Positions 48,101 through 62,325 of a stretch of 64,000 nucleotides of DNA are shown piece after piece. The translations under genes and the position numbers were made by a program. This stretch comes from Anoplopoma fimbria (lineage: Eukaryota; Chordata; Actinopteri; Perciformes; Anoplopomatidae). The notes beneath the pieces are model-generated. The model made no database searches and was not told the DNA's origin. It saw only the letters and a list, made by a program, of their open reading frames with translations. The stretch's first letter is position 1. Each line of letters opens with the position of its first letter. The stretch is taken from positions 18,274,384 to 18,338,383 of the forward strand of contig NC_072458.1 in NCBI RefSeq assembly GCF_027596085.1, in the 5' to 3' direction.

Positions 48101-49540
48101 TGAGTGAATCCTATTATGCGGCGGCACAATGGCCGCCTGTGGAAACGGAACGAGGATGGGTATCACAAGGCATATTTTAGCGCCGGAAAACAAAGCTTAT
48201 TTTGAGGAGTATCGCCATCCGAGCCGCCCTTTGTGTCAGCGTCAGGGCCTCAATTGTTTTCTCCTCTGCGAGTAAATGCCCGGCTTAATGTGGTTCGGCA
48301 GCTCAGAGAAATAAAAACCACGGAGTTAAGTCCAAATATTATGAATACAGCTGATTACATTAAGGCTTAATGAGTATACAGACATTGTGATTTTCTACAG
48401 CTTTATTTTGTCATCACACATGCAGTAAAATGTCTCCATGTTATGAACATTTCTGGAACAATATTAAAAGGAGTTTGGAGAACATCTTGATAGGATGAAG
48501 ATGCTACTTTGGCTTTGAACTTTGAGAGGCTTTTTATCAGACAACTTCAGGCCTCCTTTCATCCGTCCCCTGTTCAAAATACTTAGATATCCAGCAATTT
48601 GGACAATGAACACTTTGAGGAATTGCAGCTTTCCATCCTCTCTGTCTCACTTTGTAGCATCATAAGGCCACAGAGAATTGCTTTTGTCATGTAGCCATTT
48701 AGAAAAAAACAAGGACGACACATGTGACATTTGAGAAAAGAGGACTTGAGGATTCATGCAGGTTATAAGTTGATTGACTTTAAGCATGCATGTAAAATGG
48801 AAGGCTTTCCATTTGCAGATAAATACATTCATTGACATACACCTCCGGATTTAAGTGTTACTCTGAGGAATTGCTCTTAGAAAACAATTTTTAAACATCT
48901 TTCCTGGCAAAAAAATCGAAGGTAGAGAAAACCAAAATGTTAAGAACATCTTCTTCCTTCTTTTCATAAGGCTCACTCCTAAACTGCTGAATGAAACAAT
49001 GCAGCTGGTGTTTCAGAATCATCTGTATCTTATCACTGGTGAAAGAAAAAAAAAAAAAAAAGAAAAGTCTCCTAAACAGAAAAACGTGGAGAAGCCAGAG
49101 TTTTCTTTCAAAGAGCCTCCAGAGCGGCTGTTGTCTTTAAGGAGGGAGGGGGGGATTGCTTTCAGCGGCCTCAGCCCAGGACTGGTTCTCATCATTTTGA
49201 CAATAAAACTCAAGCAGTTGAAACAAAGCAACGGTTCTTGAAAGAAAAAAAAAAAAAAAAAAAGAGAGAGAGAGAGAGAGAAAAAAAAAAATGAGGGGGC
49301 TAGGAGATTTCCGCTGGTCTGCACTGAATTGTCCTCCTTCTTCAAATCCAACAGCCAAAGAGGAGCAGAGTGGCGATTTTAAGGGAAAGCTTTGGAAAAA
49401 GCTTTGGGGGGGCTCAATTCCTCTGTGGCACCCTGGGGCTGAAGGACGCAGCGACCAAAGGCTTTGGAATAGTTCAAAGATGAATGAGTGATTGTGCTTT
49501 AAATTCCCAGAGGTTTGTTGTTGTTGTAGTGTCAGGGGTT
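45115..49540. other. Gene-free interval flanking tpbg with candidate conserved blocks
   Basis: No exon is supported. Two blocks differ in composition from the AT-rich background: about 45430-45760 and 47880-48340, the latter with SOX-like acaat and homeodomain-like taat cores. They could be regulatory elements of tpbg. A poly(A)/(GA) tract occupies 49042-49062 and 49243-49290. Confidence 0.4.
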
Positions 49541-49545
49541 TTATT
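49540..49545 (-). terminator. tpbg: Candidate poly(A) signal of tpbg
   Basis: AATAAA on the minus strand, about 400 nt beyond the stop codon. Tentative. Confidence 0.35.
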
Positions 49546-49677
49546 GCAGCATTTTGTTGCTTCTTTTTTTTTTTTTTTTAAACAAGCTAAATGACTGACG
49601 TGGAGTAGTGAATAGTTAAGTTCAGAACACTCTGATTAAGAAAACAATACCTCTAGCTGACTTCAGGCACTTGCTGT

Positions 49678-49684
<7 letters not shown>

Positions 49685-49711
<27 letters not shown>
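49685..49711. repeat. (GT)n microsatellite in the presumed tpbg 3' UTR
   Basis: A pure GT run of about 13 units. Confidence 0.9.
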
Positions 49712-49712
<1 letters not shown>

Positions 49713-49946
49713 ACATAAAGAGCAGGCATGAAAATAAGAAATGTCAGTCAATATACTCCCTGTTCAACATTCATGTCCATTTGACTCGTGTAATGAGTGC
49801 ATGCTTTAAACAACAAGGCTGAAGGATTATTAACACTATTGTTTATATTTACAGACAAATCTGTACACTTTTTACATTTTTTTTGGTCTACTGATAAATG
49901 CAATAGAAAAGAGTCACGAGAAAATACACCCGATGCGATTGTCCTC

Positions 49947-52496
49947 TCACACGTCAGCGCTCGAGGAGACCTGTGATAACCTGGGGTCAGAGTCGATCTC
50001 GAAGCGGTAGTGGTAGCCCTCCAGCACCTCCGTGCAGGCGTCCCGCATGTCGTTGATGCGCTTCTTGATGCCCCTGCGGTTGAGATAAAGTACAAAAAGG
50101 AAGACGAGGCCTATGAAGCCCAGGACGACGCCCAAGAAGACGTAGGAGGTCTGCAGAGCGAGGTCGGCCCCTGCACCCCACTGGTGGCATCCCAGAGTCA
50201 ACGAGCCCACAGCGAGCATGGACGTGTTCCTCATGCTGGCGGGGAAAGCGCACACAAGGTCCTCGGCATCGCTAATGCGTCCCTGCGATCTGTTGAGCCA
50301 CAGAGCGAAAGGTTCGATTCCGCACGAACACGTGAACGGGTTTTCCCCCAGCAGAAGGTCCGCTCCGGACAGGGAGTCCAGCTCTCGGAGACCCTCCTCG
50401 GGCACCGTCTTGAGGGCGTTGAGGGTCAGGTCCAGCTCCTCCAGACGCTCCAAACCCGAGAAGGTGGCGTTGTGGATGGCCACCAGGGAGTTGTTGGTGA
50501 GCTGGAGCCGCAGCAGGTTGCTCAGGTGGGAGAAGATCCGCGAGGGGAGATAGATGAGGCCGTTGTGAGAAAGGTCCAGTTTCTTCAGGTTCCCCAGGGA
50601 GCTCCAGCGGAGAGACGTGGACAAGTCCATCACCGACGAGTGGTTGTAGAGGGCTCGGCTCAGGTTCAGCTCCCGCAGAGACTGGTTCTGCACCCTGAAG
50701 GCCTCGGGGTGAATCACTGACAGCTGGTTGTTGCTCAGATCCAGGGAGCGGAGGCTGCGGAGCCCGGCGAAGGTTAGGGATTCCACCTCGGAAATTCTGG
50801 ATTTTGAAGAGATCAATGAGAAATCATTCACACTTTAATATCACATATAGGGAGCAAGAGAAGTGGGGGAAAAAATGATATCTGCAGACATAAAAACAGG
50901 ATTAATTAAGTCTTGGATCAAAGCTTGAACACAGTTTTTATATTAAGTCAATTTAATTACGCTTTGAAAGTCTGCAAAGCCATGTGCCATGTAACCAAAA
51001 TGATTTAATATTTCAGTAACAATGAGACACAACTGATGACTGAAACTGTATTTTGCTATTGAAACAAACTGTTCTATCTCATAAGAATCATTTGTTTTAC
51101 ATTACATTACATTACAGTCATTTAGCAGACGCTTTTATCCAAAGAGACTTACAATAAGTGTATTCAACATAGGTATTCAAGAGAACTACTAGTCACCAGA
51201 AGTCATAAGTGCATCTCCTTTCTTAAACAAGCATCTAAGAGCATAAACCAGAGCAAAAGTACAGAAACAAACTAATACGAATACAATAAGTGCAACAAAC
51301 TAATACGAATAAGTGCTATAAACTAATATGAATACAATAAGTGCAACAAACTAATATGAATACAATAAGTGCAACAAACTAATATGAATACAATAAGTGC
51401 AACAAACTAATATGAATACAATAAGTGCAACAGACTAATATGAATACAATAAGTGACTAATATGAATAATAAGTGCAACAAACTAATATGAATACAATAA
51501 TGCAACAAATAAGTGCAATAAGTGCACTAATATGAATACAATAAGTGCAACAAACTAATATGAATACAATAAGTGCAACAAACTAATATGAATACAATAA
51601 GTGCAACAAACTAATATGAATACAATAAGTGCAACAAACTAATATGAATACAATAAGTGCAACAAACTAATATGAATACAATAAGTGCAACAAACTAATA
51701 TGAATACAATAAGTGCAACAAACTAATATGAATACAATAAGTGACAAACTAATATGAATACAATAATGCAACAAACTAATATGAATACAATAAGTGCAAC
51801 AAACTAATATGAATACAATAAGTGCAACAAACTAATATGAATACAATAAGTGCAACAAACTAATATGAATACAATAAGTGCAACAAACTAATATGAATAC
51901 AATAACTAATATGAATACAATAAGTGCAACAAACTAATATGAATACAATAAGTGCAACAAACTAATATGAATACAATAAGTGCAACAGACTAATACAATA
52001 AGTGCAACAAACTAATATGAATACAATAAGTGCAACAGACTAATATGAATACAATAAGTGCAACAAACTAATATGAATACAATAACTAATATGAATACAA
52101 TAACTAATATGAATACAATAACTAATATGAATACAATAACTAATACTAATACAATAAGTGCTAAGTGGAAGGCTCAGGGTAGCACTTCTTGTCTTCCCCA
52201 TGCTCTGCAGGACTACAGCCAGCAGCAGACTCTTACCTGTTATTGCTCAGAGACAGGTTGGTCACATTCTCCAGCCCTCTGAACGACTCCGGACCGATCC
52301 GACCGATGAGATTCCCGGTGATGAACAGGTTCCTGGTGTACCCGGGGATCCCGGCGGGGACGCTCCGCAGCTCTCTGGAGACGCACTTGACGGTGTGAGC
52401 CGCCTCGGAGCACTCGCAGCGCGGCGGACACGACGACGCGTACACGGAGCCGAGCAGAGCGCACAGAAAGACGCACTGTGCCAACAGATCCAGCAT
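49947..52496 (-). CDS. tpbg: Trophoblast glycoprotein (5T4/Waif1)-like leucine-rich-repeat membrane protein
   Basis: Two exons on the minus strand, 52496-52237 and 50796-49947, join in phase 2 (LSNN-R-ISEVES) and give 369 aa. A signal peptide (residues 1-20) is followed by an N-terminal LRR cap with CPPRCEC (23-29), LRRs of LxxLxLxxN type, a C-terminal cap starting NPFTCSCGIEP, a membrane segment (about 302-323, VFLGVVLGFIGLVFLFVLY) and a short cytoplasmic tail ending SSADV, a likely PDZ ligand like the SDV end of mammalian TPBG. Several N-x-S/T sites are present. Family members sit on the cell surface and inhibit Wnt/beta-catenin signalling through LRP6. I chose the start directly before the signal peptide; an upstream in-frame ATG at 52583 would bury it. 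The protein is shorter than human TPBG (420). Which fish paralog (tpbga, tpbgb or tpbgl) cannot be settled here. Confidence 0.9.
51098..52192 (-). mobile_element. SINE/LINE-tail element carrying an expanded 28-bp minisatellite, in the tpbg intron
   Basis: The 51098-51290 part, reverse-complemented, reads 'gtcgctttggataaaagc'-type sequence ending in (aatgt)n, the 3' tail I recall for L2-related fish SINEs/LINEs (here with gtctctttgg). The middle (about 51255-52165) is roughly 32 copies of 'aactaatatgaatacaataa' plus gtgcaaca. A short copy with about four units lies at 60394-60710 in the opposite orientation. It fills most of the 1440-bp tpbg intron. Confidence 0.75.
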
Positions 52497-52738
52497 GGTG
52501 GGGAGAGGATGAAGGGAGGAGAAATACGCACAGGGGAGGAGAGGAGAGGGGAGAGAAGGAGAGAAAACACACAACACCAGCACAGATGGAACAGGATCAG
52601 CTCCTCCGGTGCGTCATTCTCCTCCGTCGTCCCGGTTGGGAATGCGCCTCAACTTTGCATCTCTGCAGAAAAAGAAGTGTGTGGCCGGGAGGCAGGGGTC
52701 TGATTTCCATGAGAACAGAACTGGGGGTCGCTTCTGAT

Positions 52739-52785
52739 CAGAGGAGGAGGAGGAGGAGGAGGAGGAGGAGAGGAGGAGGAGAGGA
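52739..52785. repeat. (GGA)n microsatellite upstream of tpbg
   Basis: GGA run in the GC-rich 5' flank of tpbg; a second GGA/GAG run is at about 52943-52984. The region 52500-53040 is probably the tpbg 5' UTR and promoter. Confidence 0.8.
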
Positions 52786-53111
52786 GGTGTTTGATCCCTT
52801 TTGCAGTGGCGGAGCGGGGCGTCGCTTCTTCTCCAACAATGAAGTTAAAAGGATGATCTGCGGGGAGGGGCTTCTCTCCTGTCTGCTCCCCTCTCTCTCT
52901 CTCTCCAGAGTGGGCTGAGACACTTAACAGGCACGAGAGAGAGGAGGAGGAGGAGGAGGAGGAGGAGGAGGAAGAGGAGGAGAAAGTGGTTCTGGGCTCT
53001 GGTATTTACCATTACGCGCGCCAAATATATCCTCTTGGCGCAGGTACTCACACACCTGAGCTTATGATGTGGAAATGTGCAGCTAAATATTGTAAGAAAT
53101 CTGTCTAGACC

Positions 53112-53365
53112 ACATGACACTAATACACTAATACAATAGTTACAATATTTATAATAGTTTCTGTCTGTATATATATAATATTTCAGTTACTGTGGATTCT
53201 CTACTGTTCTTTATTGCTCATTTGCTTATTTATAATACTTATTTTGATCTTGTTTTTTTTATTTACTATGTCTCTTGTTTTGCACTATCCTCTCTGCTGC
53301 TGTAATCCTGTACATTTCCCCGCTGTGGGACTAATAAAGGATTATTTTGATCTTATCTTATCTTT
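53112..53365 (+). mobile_element. Non-LTR retrotransposon 3'-end-like element, copy 1
   Basis: Runs from catgacactaatac through 'gtttctgtctgtatatat' to 'gggactaataaaggattatt' and a ttatctta tail. The AATAAAGGAT(TATCT)n ending is what I recall for fish LINE tails. Related copies lie at 60891-61080 and 61857-62325, all in the plus orientation. Confidence 0.65.
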
Positions 53366-57391
<4,026 letters not shown>

Positions 57392-58100
57392 TCACCGCAG
57401 GTTGATGGCCAGGGTCGCTGTGAAGATGATGCCCATCAGCATCAGGAAAGGCAGCCAGGTCTTCAGGAAGCTGGCACAGCTGGATGAGGCAGAGAGCAAC
57501 CGACAGAGAGGAGGAGAGAGAGAGAGAGAGAGAGACGGGTAAATGAAGGTGAGCAGAAGAAACGTATCTAAATGTTGTGTGATATCCCCCCCCACACTCA
57601 TACGTCCTGATAACACCCTGCTGAAGAAAACACACATATCATCACCCTGTAAAAGGCAGTTATGATACTAGAAGGAAAGCAAAGTAAAAGGTCATGATAT
57701 AGTTGCCACTGTACACCAAAGTGGTTGCAGAGGTAGGTGATGGCAGTTTGTGAAATATTCACAAAAAGCAATATCTAATAGTTTTTGTGCTGATATATCA
57801 GTCAAAAAAAACCCCCATAAAACAAAAGAAAGGTGGGTGCAGGATTCTTTAGGGTTAGGACAGACAAACATACATACTGTTTTTATATATATTTTTAACT
57901 ATCAATTAAAAATCAATAGTGTTTTATAATCTATGCAGTATCACAAAAATATATATTGTGATAATCAAATGTATCTACATTTACTTCCTACCAACATTCA
58001 CCAGAGAGCCACTGGGATGTGTAGTCCATCTCTGTAACACTAGTATTCAACGGCCTTCTGGTGGAATGTCCTATATTCTCTCTTAATACTTCCCAAGAAT

Positions 58101-58135
<35 letters not shown>

Positions 58136-61100
58136 TCCTGAGACACAACAGGTTCAAGGCATACCAGTAGAATCACCCCTGAGCCCCTGGGATCACGGTG
58201 AGAAACCTCCTTCACAAGTTCCAGCCCTACGTCTTGTGGAGGCTTTGAAGAGAGCAGCTTTAGGTTATAGGGTTTGGGCCTTTAGGGCAGATAAAATGCT
58301 GACATTTTTGGACAGAAGAGGCAAAGTGCTGAACTTTTTGGCCGGACAACAAAGTTAGACAAATCGTTGGAGGATTTGTCGTCATCCACCTGTGCCAGCG
58401 AAAATCGTCTGGAAAACGCGAGACAGAGCGGCGGAGCCCTTGCTGCTTTGTTTGGAAACGAATAAAATGACTAAAAGCGTTGAAGAGAAAGAGAAAATGA
58501 AGAGAAAAAAATGGCCAGTGTCCCTTTAATCATATAAACATTCGCAATATTCTTGAGCGGCGTTATGCACAAGCTGCAACGTCAGTGCAAGGTGCCACAC
58601 TCGTTGTCTTCTTGATTCTTCAGAGTAAGTTTTGTTCGTCTGCCCTCTGGCGTATTAGAGAATAATGATAGGAGCGTTGAGCATAAGCGCCTTTGTGCGT
58701 GCTCGGAGCTTGCGGGCCATCTGTGGAGGCTCGTGCTACGGTGGCAAGTGTGAGAATAAACAAAGCTTTGTACCAACAGTCTACATCCAGTGAGTCAGAC
58801 CAGTTTAACCTCAGCAGTTAACATCATTTCTGAAAGACTGGACTTGTTACCCTTTCTTACCTGATGTGTTTTCCATGGATCAGAGCGAGGAGGCAGAGGT
58901 TGACCATGTTCCACGACGTGCTGTTTTCATACCGCATCAGATTCAGAGCCATGGCGACATGTGAGTGACAGTTGTCACAGCAGAGGTTGTGCTTTTGGAG
59001 AAAACAAAAGTAGAAATCATTCCTGGTGTTTTTCTTATTTCATAAAGTAAATAAAAGACTCGCCCACAAGTGCCTTTTCTTACCATCCTGTGCTTATACT
59101 CCTCTGAGGCATCGTGCACCGCTGTGTCCCAGGCATTGGAGCCACTAGCGTAGACTTTGCTAACGTCAAGCATCCAGTACCTGCAGTCGAAGAGGAAAAA
59201 CAAACTGTAGTGTTGTGTAGGACGGACGTCAGGAAACAGGATTGTTTCTGACTATTTCTCTTTAGCTAATTTGTTCACTGAAAGATCAAGTTAATCAGAA
59301 AAAACGAAATATTTTAATTTACTCACTTTGTTGGTTTTCCAAAGGCCATGTTGTCTTCCTGCAAACAAGAAAAAATTGTTTGTTGCTATTTAAATTTCAA
59401 AAACAGATTAAGGGATAATTTGGGCAAATAATTTAATTTAATTTATGCAAACATAGCCAGACACCATGTTTACGTTCAAACCTGTGTTCATTTGTTGCCA
59501 GGAAAAAAATGAAACATTAAATCGGCCCTATGAAAGATTTTATAACTCAAGAACTAGTTGTGTAATTTTTGTCCATTGTTTATGAAATGGTTGACGCAAC
59601 TAAAGTATGTTATGTTGGTTGTAAGAGACAGAAAAACAATAATAAACCTGTGTTTTTAGCCAGATGTTTGGCAAAAACTGTGTCTGAAAGTACAGATGGA
59701 GAACAAAGAAGTGGAATATTTAGCATGAGGGGTTTGATACATTTCTTTGCTGTAAAACAGAGTAACCATAGGAAGCCATTGGAAGTGTCCCTGCAACTGC
59801 CATCTTCTGTAAAGGAGCAAGTTGCAAACTTTTCAGCAGCTACATTCAACCTTAACGGTTCTGATACCTAAAACATTACTTTACTTTTGTTAAAACAATT
59901 TAGGCTCAAACTAACCGTCCTATTGGCCTTCATTGTGCTTAAGTAGAGCCAGTAGCGCTATATTTAATTTCACATAGAGGCCATAATGTGCCGCAGCGCC
60001 AACCACAGTCATTACTCACTGAGACAAAGTAAGGTCCAGCAAAGTCCCGGATGACACCAGTGGAAGTGCAGATTCCCATGTGGCCAATGAATGGAACCAG
60101 CCATCTGAAGAAAAAAAACACAAACAACATTTTACAACATTGAAGTAGTATAGTGGACAGACAAGGGCATGTAATGTAATTTGCATATACAGCACTTATT
60201 GAGCTTATTGTAGTCAGATAGGACTACAATGCATGAGTGACATGGCTGTAGGGGGGGGATAGAGAGTGAAAACAATGTTGCTTTTCTCCCAAAACCAACT
60301 TTTCAACTTGTTGCTAAATTCAACATCTCTTGTCTTAATACAGCAGTCCTCAAATATGCTTGTTTTTGACTCACACATATACCATCACCTCTTCAAGAAG
60401 TGCTACCCTGAGTCTTCCACTTAGCACTTATTGTATTCATATTAGTTTGTTGCACTTATTGTATTCATATTAGTTTGTTGCACTTATTGTATTCATATTA
60501 GTTTGTTGCACTTACTTATTGCACTTATTCGTATTAGTTTGTTTCTGTACTTTTGCTCTGGTTTATGCTCTTAGATGCTTGTTTAAGAAAGGAGATGCAC
60601 TTATGACTTCTGGTGACTAGTAGTTCTCTTGAATACCTATGTTGAATACACTTATTGTAAGTCGCTTTGGATAAAAGCATCTGCTAAATGACTGTAATGT
60701 AATGTAATGTATAGTGGACAGACAAGGACATGTAATGTAATTTGCATATACGGCACTTATTGAGTTTATTGTAGTCAGATAGGACTACAATGCATGAGTG
60801 ACATGACTGTAGGGGGGATAGAGAGTAAAAACAATGTTGCTTTTCTCCCAAAATCAACTTTCCATCTTGTTGCTATTCAACATATCTTGTCTGTGCAATA
60901 CAATAGTTATAATAGTTTCTGTCTGTATATATAATATTTCAGTTACTGTGGATTCTTTACTGTTTTGTTTATTGCTCATTTGCTTATTTATAATACTTAT
61001 TTACTATGTTTCTTGTGTGCACTATCCTCTATGCTGCTGTAATCCTGTAAATGACCAATAAAGGATTATCTTATTGTATCTAGTCCTCATATATATGCTT

Positions 61101-61468
61101 GTTTTTGACTCAAGACTGCATTTTATCAATGGAAGACAATAGAAAAAGCAGATAATGGAAAATGCAAAAGGTGTGGCACCTTATGAACACACTTGAACAG
61201 GAAGATCACAAAAAAATAACCATGATGACACTATGCAAAGTCTCAAAATGTGTCTCTGCAGCTCTGCAGGCTGGCTAAAGAGGAGCTAATGAAGCTGGCA
61301 CTTAATCACGTGACCACGAGTTTTGACCAGAAAAAAAGCGAAAACTCACGAGAGTACGGGGATGGGCGTCCACACGACACAGTAGGGAAAACGGCCGCTC
61401 TCCGGGTTGATTTTCTCGGAAGCTATGTGGTAGTTCTTCATGGTCTCTTTTTCAACAACATCCGCCAT
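57392..61468 (-). CDS. tmem222: Transmembrane protein 222 (DUF778 family)
   Basis: Six exons on the minus strand: 61468-61350, 60104-60020, 59358-59327, 59180-59084, 58991-58861 and 57479-57392 (TGA). The phases agree and give 183 aa. The start [14 protein letters not shown] has an in-frame TAG upstream. Conserved stretches include [40 protein letters not shown], the [17 protein letters not shown] block, and [19 protein letters not shown], a Cys/His-rich segment. Hydrophobic spans are at about 40-60, 137-155 and the C-terminus ([20 protein letters not shown]), which ends in R. The family is a small endomembrane protein of unknown biochemical function, linked in humans to a neurodevelopmental disorder. 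Human TMEM222 is about 208 aa, with a longer N-terminus. Confidence 0.95.
57513..57534. repeat. (GA)n microsatellite before the last tmem222 exon
   Basis: On the minus strand a (CT)n run 34-55 nt upstream of the acceptor at 57480. Confidence 0.85.
58105..58132. repeat. (CT)n microsatellite in a tmem222 intron
   Basis: Pure CT run of about 14 units in the large last intron. Confidence 0.9.
60147..60374. repeat. Direct duplication, left copy (tmem222 intron 1)
   Basis: Begins 'gtatagtggacagacaaggg' and ends at 'tgcttgtttttgactca'. It recurs at 60709-61113 with few differences, the right copy being interrupted. Confidence 0.85.
60394..60710 (+). mobile_element. SINE/LINE-tail element, short copy
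   Basis: Same 5' start (caagaagtgctaccctgag), 28-bp unit (about four copies) and tail 'gtcgctttggataaaagcat' plus (aatgt)n as the 51.1-52.2 kb element, opposite orientation. Its tail abuts the right copy of the 60.1-kb duplication. Confidence 0.75.
60709..61113. repeat. Direct duplication, right copy, split by a retroelement tail
   Basis: Matches 60147-60374, but about 190 bp (60891-61080) of the AATAAAGGATTATCTTA-type element are inserted between 'attcaacat' and 'agtcctca'. Confidence 0.8.
60891..61080 (+). mobile_element. Non-LTR retrotransposon 3'-end-like element, copy 2
   Basis: Contains 'atagtttctgtctgtatata', 'ctgctgtaatcctgtaaatg' and 'aataaaggattatcttattg'. Inserted in the right copy of the local duplication. 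Confidence 0.65.
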
Positions 61469-61856
61469 CACCAGCTGTGGGAAAAGAGCTTCATTTGGCC
61501 CATTACAGAGCTACGGCAAGCCAGCAGGACCAACGCCGTAACATTTTGAGATGTAGGCTTCAAAATAAAATACAGGTAGTGTTAAATAGAGGCATACGCG
61601 GCATTAAAAACAAATTCAGCTACATATTTGGTGTTGTTGTAACATATAAGGGACTAAAAGTGAAATAGATTTGACTGTTGTGGTGAATAAGTAACAATAC
61701 AGTATATAAAAGTGCAATAGTTATTTTACTTTGAAAGGGTATAGTCGAGAGCTGGTTCTCTTATTCCTGTTTGCTTCATTCTGTTGTTGGTTTTGGCAAA
61801 ACTTTTGTCAAACAAGACAATTATGTTTAGTTTAACACACAACACTGCAAGTGCCA

Positions 61857-62325
61857 TGACACTAATAACATGACAATAAAAACATGACACTAATAACATG
61901 ACACTAATAACATGACACTAATAACATGACACTAAAAACATGACACTAATAACATGACACTAATAACATGACAATAAAAACATGACAATAATAACATGAC
62001 AATAAAAACCTGTGCAATACATTACACATTAAACTGTGCAATAATAGTTAAAATAGTTAAAATAGTTTTTTTTCTGTCTGTAAATATAATATTTCAGTTA
62101 TTGTTGTTTTTCTACTGTTTTTTTTTATTGCTTATTTATAATACTTGTTTTTTTAATTTAATTTTTAATTTTTTTATCTTGTCTTCTTCTACTATGTCTC
62201 TTGTGTGCACTTTACTCTAAGCTGCTGTAAGCCTGCAAATTTCCCCGCTGCGGGACTAATAAAGGATTATCTTATCTTATCTTATCTTATCTTATCTTAT
62301 CTTATCTTATCTTATCTTATCTTAT
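61857..62325 (+). mobile_element. Non-LTR retrotransposon 3'-end-like element, copy 3, with 15-bp repeats and (TCTTA)n tail
   Basis: Starts with about ten copies of catgacactaataa (61857-62010), continues through ttctgtctgtaaatataata and 'ttccccgctgcgggactaat', and ends in about a dozen ttatc/tctta pentamers (about 62266-62325). Confidence 0.7.

Noticed and set aside
50010..50720. 236-codon plus-strand open frame
   Set aside because: Antisense shadow of the tpbg exon; Gln/Val/Glu-rich composition follows from the opposite strand's Leu codons.
51255..52165. Regular 28-bp repeats resembling a CRISPR array
   Set aside because: Units abut without unique spacers, the DNA is vertebrate, and the repeat is internal to an interspersed element.
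52158..52703. 181-codon plus-strand open frame
   Set aside because: Antisense to tpbg exon 1 and its GC-rich 5' flank; no domain or splice support.
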